This document shows, piece by piece, positions 1 through 5,385 of a stretch of DNA of 5,385 bases (position 1 is its first letter; every line of letters begins with the position of its first letter). Source of the DNA: Vibrio madracius. GTDB taxonomy: Bacteria > Pseudomonadota > Gammaproteobacteria > Enterobacterales > Vibrionaceae. The stretch covers positions 1 through 5,385 of the forward strand of contig ASHK01000411.1 in the NCBI GenBank assembly GCA_000695745.1, in the 5' to 3' direction. Position numbers and translations under genes: made by a program. A model generated the notes under the pieces. The model made no database searches, had not been told where the DNA came from, and saw only the letters and a program-made list of their open reading frames with translations.

Positions 1-1
1 G

Positions 2-235
2 TTCATCGCTGGCAATTCGAATGCTAGAAAGGCATTTCATCGTGCAGCGATTTGCTTTATCATCGGCATCCTTTTCTTTAGCGGTAGTCTGTACGCCTTA
101 GCGCTAACAGGGGTGAAGTGGTTTGGGCCTATCACTCCTATGGGCGGCGTGATGTTTATGCTAGGTTGGTTATTCCTTGCCTATGCTGGATATCAGATGA
201 CTGACGAAACAACCAAAGATGGAGTCAATCAGTGA
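2..235 (+). CDS. ygdD: DUF423 / YgdD-family inner membrane protein, 3' part only
   Basis: This is an open reading frame that enters from the left edge and ends at TGA 233-235, giving the last 77 residues of a family usually about 125-130 residues long. It carries two hydrophobic segments, at about residues 15-36 and 46-65 of the fragment. Between them lies the family-like stretch [19 protein letters not shown] followed by TPMGGV, and the tail is short and polar. These features match the C-terminal half of the DUF423 (YgdD) small multi-pass membrane proteins, whose molecular role is not established. The stop overlaps the rlmM start in the 4-bp sequence GTGA (232-235), so the two genes are probably translationally coupled in one transcript. 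In E. coli ygdD also lies directly upstream of rlmM, after gcvA; gcvA would be expected off the left edge, which is inference. The start is outside the window. Confidence 0.88.
   Translation, partial: FIAGNSNARKAFHRAAICFIIGILFFSGSLYALALTGVKWFGPITPMGGVMFMLGWLFLAYAGYQMTDETTKDGVNQ
221..234 (+). promoter_or_regulatory. Ribosome binding site and GTG start of rlmM
   Basis: GGAG at 221-224 lies 7 nt before the GTG at 232, inside the last codons of ygdD. This spacing selects the GTG over the in-frame ATG at 244. It also gives an N-terminus (MKQVMLYC) that matches the remembered family start (MNKVVLYC in E. coli). Confidence 0.75.
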
Positions 236-1323
236 AACAAGTAATGCTTTATTGCCGCTCTGGATTCGAAAAAGAGTGTGCAGGTGAGATTCAAGACAAG
301 GCGAATGCGATAGAAGTCTTCGGCTTTCCTAGAGTTAAGAATAACTCTGGCTATGTAATATTTGAATGTTACCAAGCAGGCGATGCAGATAGATTGATTC
401 GTGAAATCGATTTCCAATCACTGATTTTTGCTCGCCAAATGTTCGCCATTGCCAGTGAGCTAGAATCACTTCCAGCAGAAGACCGTATTACTCCGCTTCT
501 CGAGTCACTGGAGTCCATCGAGTCGTTTCCTCGTTGCGGTGATTTACGTATTGAGACCCCAGATACCAACGAAGCGAAAGAACTACTTAAGTTCTGCCGT
601 AAGTTCACGGTACCGGTTCGTCAAGCAATGCGTGGTAAGGGCTATCTGTTCAATAAAGAGCACAGCAAGAAGCCAGTGCTGCATATTTGCTTTATTCGTT
701 CTGGACACTGTTTTGTCGGTTACTCCTATCCAGAGAACAGCTCAGCGTTTTTCATGGGTATCCCTCGTCTCAAGTTTCCTGCTGATGCGCCAAGTCGCTC
801 AACATTAAAGCTTGAAGAAGCATTCCATGTCTTCATCCCGAAAGAAGAGTGGGATACTCGATTGGCATCAGGTATGTGGGGCGTTGATTTAGGTGCTTGT
901 CCAGGCGGTTGGACGTATCAATTAGTGCGTCGTTCGATGTTTGTTCATGCTATCGATAATGGCATGATGGCAGACAGCTTGATGAATACGGGGCAAGTTA
1001 AGCATCATCAAGTCGATGGTTTTAAGTTTGAGCCGCCACGTAAAAATGTCACGTGGTTGGTGTGTGATATGGTGGAGAAGCCCGCTCGGGTTGCTCATCT
1101 GATGGGTGAGTGGCTGATTCGTGGTTGGGCCAAGGAGACTATCTTTAACCTCAAGTTACCAATGAAAGGTCGCTATGATGAGGTTCTTCAAGATATTGAA
1201 AACCTTAAGATGTTCTTAATCGAAAACAAGGTGAAGTTTAAGCTTCAAGCTAAGCACTTGTATCATGACCGTGAAGAGATCACGGTGCACATCCAAGTGC
1301 TATCCAACATTTCACCTCACTAA
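232..1323 (+). CDS. rlmM: 23S rRNA (cytidine-2498-2'-O)-methyltransferase RlmM
   Basis: This 363-residue cytosolic enzyme uses S-adenosylmethionine to methylate the ribose 2'-OH of C2498 in 23S rRNA, in the peptidyl-transferase region; the E. coli protein is 366 residues. The N-terminal half (about 1-170) contains the family's THUMP-like RNA-binding part, with conserved stretches such as [29 protein letters not shown] and GYSYPENSS. The C-terminal half is a Rossmann methyltransferase. It shows [19 protein letters not shown] (184-201, with K193), the SAM-binding loop [15 protein letters not shown] (217-231), [10 protein letters not shown] (D279), NLKLPMK (K308) and DREEITVH (E348/E349). These supply the K-D-K-E catalytic tetrad of the RrmJ/FtsJ fold; the residue assignment is by analogy. 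The start is GTG, overlapping the ygdD stop by 4 bp. The gene is intact and converges with xni, whose stop lies 14 bp away. Confidence 0.97.
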   Translation: MKQVMLYCRSGFEKECAGEIQDKANAIEVFGFPRVKNNSGYVIFECYQAGDADRLIREIDFQSLIFARQMFAIASELESLPAEDRITPLLESLESIESFPRCGDLRIETPDTNEAKELLKFCRKFTVPVRQAMRGKGYLFNKEHSKKPVLHICFIRSGHCFVGYSYPENSSAFFMGIPRLKFPADAPSRSTLKLEEAFHVFIPKEEWDTRLASGMWGVDLGACPGGWTYQLVRRSMFVHAIDNGMMADSLMNTGQVKHHQVDGFKFEPPRKNVTWLVCDMVEKPARVAHLMGEWLIRGWAKETIFNLKLPMKGRYDEVLQDIENLKMFLIENKVKFKLQAKHLYHDREEITVHIQVLSNISPH

Positions 1324-1330
1324 AGCGTGC

Positions 1331-1362
1331 TGAGGGCTTAAGACTGAGTGCTTGAGCCCTCA
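1331..1362 (+). terminator. Stem-loop at the convergent rlmM/xni junction
   Basis: TGAGGGCTTAAG (1331-1342) pairs with CTTGAGCCCTCA (1351-1362): 12 bp around an 8-nt loop, starting 7 bp after the rlmM stop. The single non-Watson-Crick position (1339/1354) is a G-U wobble in + strand RNA but an A-C mismatch in minus-strand RNA, so the fold favours the rlmM transcript. There is no U-tract on either side. It may therefore be a mRNA 3'-end stabiliser or part of a Rho-dependent end rather than a classical intrinsic terminator. It includes the xni stop codon and its last codons. Confidence 0.5.
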
Positions 1363-2119
1363 AATCGAATATCCTGTAAATTAAAGCCTAATTCAATGTC
1401 GGTTTTGAGTGCCGCAACCTGCTTACACTTTCTTGCCATTTCAATATGCTCATCCAACTTTTTGCGGTATTTGGCCGCCAATGTTTCTGAGGCATACGCC
1501 GACTCAATATCTTGGAATTGATTGAGGATTTCCTTCGCTGCCTTAGGACCTATTCCTGGCACACCTGGCACTTGAGATGAACTGATCCCGGTTAATCCCC
1601 AATAGTCGGCAAGCTGCTCAGGTTTGACACCAAACTCTTGTTCAATAAACGGAGCATCTAACCAACGGTGTTGGAAGTAATCTCGAATTTGTAACGTTGG
1701 CGAGAGTATCTGGCAATAGCCTTTGTCAGTCGAAATAATAGTGACGGTCTCGTTGTGGCTGGCCACTTTGACCGCTAACGTGGCTACCAAGTCATCAGCT
1801 TCATCGCCCTCTGACAGCAAAGAATCGATACCTAATTGCCACCACGCATCCTGAATCTTCTCTAAGCCATTGAACAAAGGCTCGGGCATAGTTTACGGTT
1901 TTGTTTGTATTCTGGAAGAAGCTCACCTCGCCATCCTCGGTCTTGTTCATGGTGATCAAAGACCGCGATGATGTGCGTCGGGTTAGCCTCATTTAAAATG
2001 CGATGTAAGGTTCTTGAGGTGGTTTGAATGGTTCTGTCGATATCTGTTGGGTCGGGTTGAACCGCATGTACTCGGCGGATGAGATTGAGTGCATCGATGA
2101 TAACGAGATGAATTGACAT
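1338..2119 (-). pseudogene. xni: Flap endonuclease Xni (Exo IX), interrupted by a 1-base frameshift
   Basis: The first frame runs from ATG at 2119 for 85 codons and stops at 1862-1864; the rest of the protein is in another frame down to TAA 1340-1338. Restoring one missing C at 1890-1892 (coding strand AAA-CT-ATG, expected AAA-CCT-ATG, giving RKPMPEP) yields about 260 residues with no other defect; the E. coli protein is 251. The repaired protein shows the 5'-nuclease fold: IIDALNLIRR (D9), AVFDHHEQDRGWR (D55), EGDEADDLVATLA (104-116), ISTDKGY (D132) and a helix-hairpin-helix VPGVPGIGPKAAKEIL (184-199). The family binds flapped or branched DNA as a 5' nuclease. The GDxxDN-type metal-ligand loop of FEN and Pol I 5' nucleases is replaced by GLTGISSSQ (175-183), the known Xni peculiarity. 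It is transcribed toward rlmM and lies downstream of ppnN. It is either a pseudogene or a sequence error; no Shine-Dalgarno is obvious at the ATG. Confidence 0.9.
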
Positions 2120-2124
2120 AAATT

Positions 2125-2150
2125 TAAGGCCACTTGAGAACGTGGCCTTA
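2125..2150 (-). terminator. Hairpin between ppnN and xni, candidate intrinsic terminator of ppnN
   Basis: TAAGGCCAC (2125-2133) and GTGGCCTTA (2142-2150) form a perfect 9-bp, GC-centred stem with an 8-nt loop, 33 bp after the ppnN stop. On the minus strand it is followed by AAATTT and, counting the stem end, reads TTAAATTT, a weak U-tract. On the + strand it is followed by TTGTAAAT. Its distal edge is only 5 nt from the xni ATG, so it occupies the place where xni would have its ribosome binding site. It probably terminates or attenuates ppnN transcription, possibly in both directions. Confidence 0.55.
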
Positions 2151-2182
2151 TTGTAAATAATCTTCGGTTGAGTTTCAGTGTT

Positions 2183-3543
2183 TTATTCGCCGTTAGCGAT
2201 TCGGTAACACGGCACATATTCCGAACCAGGTAATTTCATTCGCTGCTGCGCTACGAAATCGCCTAACAGTCGGTCCATTTTTTTCATTAACGACTTATCG
2301 CCATCAATGATAAACGGTCCATGTCTTTCGATCTCTTTGATACCTTCCGCTTTTACATTACCGGCGACTATCCCTGAGAATGCTTGACGTAACGTCGCAG
2401 CAAGGTTTTCTGGTCGCTGATTTAGATGTAAATCGAGTGCTGCCATATTCTCATGAGTTGGGTCGAATGGCAGCTGGAACTCCGGCTCAATATGCAATGA
2501 CCAGTTGTAGCTGTAGGCATCACCGGTTTGTTTGCGATGTTCTTTCACTTTAGGCATCGCTTGCTTCATGATTTGTGCGGCTTTCTCTGGATTATCGATG
2601 ACGATCTGATAATACTTGGTCGCTTCCTCGCCCAACGTTGAACGCACAAACTCATCAATTGAGCGGAAGTAGGCTTCGCTCTCTTTTGGCCTGTGAGGAC
2701 GATAGGCATAGGTTGGTCGGCGTTATTAGGGTGCATCATGATACCAAGGATATATAACAACTCTTCTGCCGTACCTGGGCCGCCTGGGAAAATAATGATG
2801 CCGTGGGCAATTCGAACAAACGCTTCTAAACGTTTTTCAATGTCAGGCATAATGACCAGTTCATTGACGATAGGGTTTGGTGGCTCTGCTGCAATGATCG
2901 ATGGTTCGGTTAGGCCAAGATAGCGTTGCTCGGTATAACGCTGTTTGGCATGACCGATGGCAGCGCCTTTCATCGGACCTTCCATAGCGCCAGGACCACA
3001 GCCAGTACAAATATTAAGCTCTCGCAGACCAAGCTCGTTACCAACCTCGCGAGTGTATTGGTATTCGGTCGGATTGATGGAGTGTCCGCCCCAGCAGACG
3101 ATTAAGTTAGGTTCGATACCCGGAATCAAGGTGCCCGCATTACGCAAGATACCAAACACTAAGTTGGTGATATGAGTAGCGTTGGTCAAATTCAATCGCT
3201 GACTATCGGCTAAATGCATGTTGACGTAGACGATGTCGCGAAGCACTGAAAAGAGGTGTTCTTGGATACCTTTGATGATTTGGCCGTCCACGAACGCATG
3301 TTCCGGCGGATTGGTTAATTCAAGCTTGATGCCTCGCTCACGGCGCATCACATTGACATCAAAAGTTTGATACTTGTCGAGCAGCTCTTTTGAGTTATCG
3401 GTATGGCTGCCTGAGTTGAGCACCGCTAACGTACAGTTTCGGTAGAGCTGGTAAAGGTCGCTAGAGGCGGTTTTTTTAAGACGTTCTACTTCTAGCTGAG
3501 ACAGCAGATCCATACTCCCAGCAGGGCTAATATGTGTGATCAT
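2183..3543 (-). pseudogene. ppnN: Nucleotide 5'-monophosphate nucleosidase PpnN (YgdH), interrupted by a 1-base frameshift
   Basis: The enzyme cleaves the N-glycosidic bond of (mainly purine) nucleoside monophosphates to base and ribose 5-phosphate; in E. coli it is controlled by (p)ppGpp. From ATG 3543 the frame encodes the N-terminal PpnN domain (about 1-140), then the LOG-like catalytic domain with CWGGHSIN (150-157), [17 protein letters not shown] (179-195) and PGGPGTAEE (253-261). It shifts after IVLTG (285) and stops at 2566-2568. The C-terminal regulatory domain continues in the next frame to TAA 2185-2183, with [20 protein letters not shown] and [15 protein letters not shown]. One C missing from the coding strand near 2688-2691 (GGCCA where GGCCCA is expected, Thr-Gly-Pro-Lys-Glu) explains it. 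Repaired length is about 453 residues, against 454 in E. coli. ATG 3543 is preferred to ATG 3549 because AGG (3554-3552) is 8 nt from the former but only 2 nt from the latter, and it gives the family start MITHISP. It is either a pseudogene or a sequencing error. Confidence 0.92.
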
Positions 3544-3550
3544 AGGCATT

Positions 3551-3556
3551 TCCTTT
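3551..3556 (-). promoter_or_regulatory. Ribosome binding site of ppnN (decides the start)
   Basis: AAAGGA on the minus strand has its AGG core at 3554-3552. It is well spaced (8 nt) from ATG 3543 and too close (2 nt) to the upstream in-frame ATG 3549. Translation therefore most likely begins at 3543. Confidence 0.7.
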
Positions 3557-3560
3557 TCTA

Positions 3561-3576
3561 GAATCGAAAGCGATTC
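3561..3576 (-). promoter_or_regulatory. Small hairpin in the ppnN 5' leader, next to the ribosome binding site
   Basis: GAATCG (3561-3566) and CGATTC (3571-3576) are perfect inverted copies around a 4-nt loop (CTTT in the transcript). The hairpin ends 4 nt before the AAAGGA ribosome binding site. Six base pairs are modest, so it may affect ribosome access or leader stability, or be incidental. Confidence 0.35.
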
Positions 3577-3594
3577 GTGTCTCGCGACTGTCTT

Positions 3595-3622
3595 TATTTA
3601 TGGGTAGAAAGCTCAGAATCAA
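3595..3622 (-). promoter_or_regulatory. Possible sigma-70 promoter for ppnN
   Basis: On the minus strand TTGATT (3622-3617; 4 of 6 to TTGACA) is followed, after 16 nt, by TAAATA (3600-3595; 3 of 6 to TATAAT). That would start a transcript with a leader of roughly 45 nt containing the 3561-3576 hairpin. The match is weak. It is offered because ppnN is separated from the upstream gene by about 280 bp and needs a promoter in this spacer. Confidence 0.25.
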
Positions 3623-3647
3623 ATATCAGACAGTGGACCAATCGCCT

Positions 3648-3683
3648 TAGTTATTCATGTTGTTATAGTTATTCGAGTTGTTA
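3648..3683. repeat. 18-bp tandem duplication in the GGDEF gene-ppnN spacer
   Basis: Two head-to-tail 18-bp units lie back to back at 3648-3665 and 3666-3683. Each reads TAGTTATTC, two variable bases (AT or GA), then GTTGTTA, so 16 of 18 positions are identical. The unit is non-coding. It could be slippage-generated filler or a pair of protein-binding sites; its position upstream of the likely ppnN promoter fits the second, but nothing else in the sequence shows it. Confidence 0.7.
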
Positions 3684-3813
3684 CAGTGACGCGCTTTGCA
3701 GTCGGTCGCGCAGTTATAGTTATTGGCTGTGAGTTTAGCTGCGATCACATAGTGCGGTTAACTACACAGATAACTATTAGATTAGCAAATGTGAGGCAAG
3801 TTTCTATAACTAT
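3662..3813. repeat. Dispersed ATAGTTAT repeats in the spacer
   Basis: The 12-mer GTTATAGTTATT occurs at 3662-3673 and again at 3713-3724, exactly 51 bp apart. Its core ATAGTTAT is also present inverted, as ATAACTAT, at 3770-3777 and 3806-3813. A near copy (TTAGTTAT) lies at 3647-3654 within the tandem duplication. That is four exact copies of an 8-mer, two in each orientation, within about 150 bp of AT-rich DNA. No known operator is recognised. Confidence 0.6.
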
Positions 3814-3831
3814 TTGAAAAATATAAGAGGA

Positions 3832-5376
3832 CTAAGGTTTCCAAGCCAATTGGTTAGGGCCTAACTTTTGAGTATGAGCAATGGTTTTGTGCAAACGCTC
3901 AAGGACTTCATCAGGGGTGTCGTTATGGCTAAAGGCTGTGCTTGCGGCTGATAACGTGATAGTGATCAGCTGATCACGGAATTTAAAAGGTAAGTTGCTG
4001 ATTTTAGTTTGTATTTCTCTAACTTTTGCTTGGCAATGTGCTTCATTTTGCTCAGGCATAATCAACACAAACTCTTCACCAGAGAAGCGAGCAACTGTAT
4101 CGGTTTTTGCAACGGTGCTTGAAATAGTTTTAGCGATAATTTTCAGAGCCTTGTCTCCAGCACTGTAGCCGAAGTTATGGTTGATGCTCTTGAATTTATC
4201 GATATCAAAGATAATGACCCAAAGCGGGTGCTGATTTTTAAGCCAGCGACGATATTCGATCTCAAGTTTATCCAGCAAAGCAGTGCGGTTGTAGACCTTA
4301 GTTAGAGGATCTAGCAGCATGCGCTTCGATTGATCTTCTAGACGGCGACGATAGTCTTGCGTCACATCGTAAAGGGACTCAAGTTGGTTATTGCTGTGCG
4401 TCATTCTATCTAAAAGAGCTTGTTCTCGCGCTTCGGCATGTTGCAATCGCTCGGTTAGCGACGCGAGCTGAGCAAACAATGGATTCATGGTTCGCTTAGC
4501 GTCTTCTGCATCTTGTAAGTTTGCGAGGCTATGTTGACCTGTTGTCACTAAGTCACTGAGCTCTTTGCTCATTATTTGACGCTGCTCGTAGTAGATCTGA
4601 TTCTGATCGAGGTTTTGAGCATGACTTCTCAATGAAGAAGACAGGGAGGTATTGACTCGCTCCAAGAACTGCTCGGAGGTGCGACGCTCGTACTTGGTGG
4701 CGTCGATAACCAAACGTAATACTTGCAGCGTCAGCTCAAGTAGGTTGTTACCTGAAGCATCGGTAAGTAGTTTAGAACGAATCTCGAACAGTTGCTCGCC
4801 GGGCTCTCCATCAAAATCAAGCTCGGTAATTAAGTTTTGCAGCTCATCACCCAACGTGAGTAACAAGGCCGAATCCGCGCTGAACTCAGGTTCTTTGGTC
4901 ATTAAGGCTGAGTTAGAGGTGATGATCTTAATCGCGCGTTCATAAATGGCTAGAAGCTTTACCGCGTTGTCGGTCAATTTGAGCGAGTTAGGGTCGTTAT
5001 AGGCGAGGATCGCGCGTAAATCACGTTTGATTTGCGCAGGGAGTCCAGCGACACGCTGTAATGTTTCTCCGCTGCGTTGGGTCTGCTCTTCCAGTGAGTT
5101 GTGTTGTTTTTCCATGGCAACTGCCTTTTGACCGATCAGGCGCTCCAAAATAGCAAACTTAGGCACCAAGCTACTGATGTCTTTGTTATGCTCTAACTCA
5201 TGGCGTAATTCAATCAATTTATCGTCAATTCGCGAGTGCGAACCGATATGGGCATGGCTAAGCGCACCAATAAATCGTTTTAGAATAGTTTGCTCGCGAC
5301 GAGATTTCAGCGATGCGTCACGTTGAGCAACACGTAATTGCTCCAACTGCATTCTAAGCTGGTGGAGATTCTCCAT
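3832..5376 (-). CDS. GGDEF-domain protein, diguanylate cyclase-like, with helical N-terminal region
   Basis: This 514-residue soluble protein has no signal peptide or membrane segment. Residues 1-260 are almost entirely predicted helix, Leu/Glu/Arg-rich, and resemble the DGCcoil-type N-terminal regions of some cytosolic cyclases (an impression, not searched). Residues about 262-352 look like a signalling coiled coil running into DPLTKVYNR (356-364). The GGDEF domain has metal ligand D391 (FDIDKFK), guanine contacts N399 and D408, and the signature SGEEF (432-436), in which the first Gly is Ser. The inhibitory RxxD site is absent: AKTD occupies 423-426. The usual C-terminal AKxxGRN is TQKLGPN (502-508) and the SIG strand motif is SAA. 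It would make c-di-GMP from two GTP if active; activity is uncertain. The ATG at 5376 has no stop codon between it and the window edge (only 9 bp) and only a weak GAG upstream, so the true start may lie outside. It is transcribed toward ppnN. Confidence 0.88.
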   Translation of the reverse strand: MENLHQLRMQLEQLRVAQRDASLKSRREQTILKRFIGALSHAHIGSHSRIDDKLIELRHELEHNKDISSLVPKFAILERLIGQKAVAMEKQHNSLEEQTQRSGETLQRVAGLPAQIKRDLRAILAYNDPNSLKLTDNAVKLLAIYERAIKIITSNSALMTKEPEFSADSALLLTLGDELQNLITELDFDGEPGEQLFEIRSKLLTDASGNNLLELTLQVLRLVIDATKYERRTSEQFLERVNTSLSSSLRSHAQNLDQNQIYYEQRQIMSKELSDLVTTGQHSLANLQDAEDAKRTMNPLFAQLASLTERLQHAEAREQALLDRMTHSNNQLESLYDVTQDYRRRLEDQSKRMLLDPLTKVYNRTALLDKLEIEYRRWLKNQHPLWVIIFDIDKFKSINHNFGYSAGDKALKIIAKTISSTVAKTDTVARFSGEEFVLIMPEQNEAHCQAKVREIQTKISNLPFKFRDQLITITLSAASTAFSHNDTPDEVLERLHKTIAHTQKLGPNQLAWKP

Positions 5377-5385
5377 TGTCTCGCT

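Larger units (their letters stand above)
3550..3831. other. Intergenic spacer between the GGDEF gene and ppnN
   Basis: This 282-bp AT-rich spacer holds the ppnN ribosome binding site, a small leader hairpin, a weak promoter candidate, the 18-bp tandem duplication and the ATAGTTAT repeats. I see no open reading frame of note, no tRNA, and no clear intrinsic terminator for the GGDEF gene. A T-run (ATATTTTT on the minus strand, about 3818-3825) follows its stop but has no GC-rich stem before it. Confidence 0.6.

Noticed and set aside
369..808. Open frames inside rlmM on either strand (369-608 minus, 539-808 plus)
   Set aside because: They fall wholly within well-conserved RlmM coding sequence, and their translations are low-complexity or unrelated to known proteins.
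1862..1889. Translational restart at ATG 1889 giving a split two-subunit Xni
   Set aside because: The ATG is simply the conserved internal Met of RKPMPEP. No ribosome binding site precedes it, and one missing base explains the split.
2680..2693. Programmed -1 frameshift at CCAAAAG (minus strand) in ppnN
   Set aside because: A -1 shift would restore the frame, and AAG-to-AAA slippage in the A site is plausible. However, the P-site CAA-to-CCA re-pairing is poor, no downstream stimulatory structure is evident, and the family is normally encoded in one frame.
2693..3175. Two + strand open frames (2693-2923 and 2957-3175) antisense to ppnN
   Set aside because: They mirror highly conserved ppnN coding sequence, have no recognisable protein features and lack good ribosome binding sites, so they are shadow frames.
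3728..3749. TGTGA ... TCACA half-sites resembling a CRP operator in the spacer
   Set aside because: The half-sites are 12 nt apart, whereas CRP needs 6, so it is not a standard CRP site.
3815..3831. Intrinsic terminator of the GGDEF gene at the T-run after its stop
   Set aside because: The T-run ATATTTTT on the minus strand has no GC-rich stem in front of it.
4652..4945. + strand open frame of 97 codons within the GGDEF gene
   Set aside because: It is Ser-rich and antisense to the helical region of an intact gene, typical of a shadow frame.

Overview
The window looks like a chromosomal core-genome segment of a gammaproteobacterium, most likely a Vibrio. RlmM, Xni and PpnN are all recognisable as the enterobacterial/vibrio-type proteins, base composition is moderate, and I see no insertion sequence, phage, tRNA, rRNA or CRISPR. 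The genus is inferred from remembered similarity, not from a search.

Layout: on the + strand, the last 77 codons of a DUF423/YgdD inner-membrane protein (2-235) overlap by 4 bp the GTG start of rlmM (232-1323), the 23S rRNA C2498 2'-O-methyltransferase gene. This pair converges on a minus-strand series. Only 14 bp separate the rlmM and xni stop codons, and a 12-bp stem-loop sits at that junction. In transcription order the minus strand carries a GGDEF-domain (diguanylate cyclase-like) gene (5376-3832), a 282-bp AT-rich spacer with repeats, ppnN (3543-2183; nucleotide 5'-monophosphate nucleosidase), a hairpin, and xni (2119-1338; flap endonuclease-like Exo IX).

The main oddity is that both ppnN and xni are broken by a single missing base, each within a proline codon of an otherwise well-conserved protein. 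The missing base is a C on the coding strand both times (CC to C in xni, CCC to CC in ppnN). Adding one C to each restores proteins of about 260 (Xni) and 453 (PpnN) residues with no other lesion. Two identical short-homopolymer losses in adjacent genes look more like consensus sequence error than decay, but raw reads would decide.

The GGDEF protein is also unusual. It has a long, soluble, helical N-terminal half with a signalling coiled coil, an SGEEF active-site motif, no RxxD inhibitory site and an eroded C-terminal end of the cyclase fold. The spacer between it and ppnN carries a perfect-phase 18-bp tandem duplication and four copies of ATAGTTAT in both orientations.

Functionally this is a collection of housekeeping genes rather than one pathway: rRNA modification, DNA flap or exonuclease processing, purine salvage under (p)ppGpp control, and a possible c-di-GMP enzyme. 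I did not find convincing evidence of a new multi-gene system.
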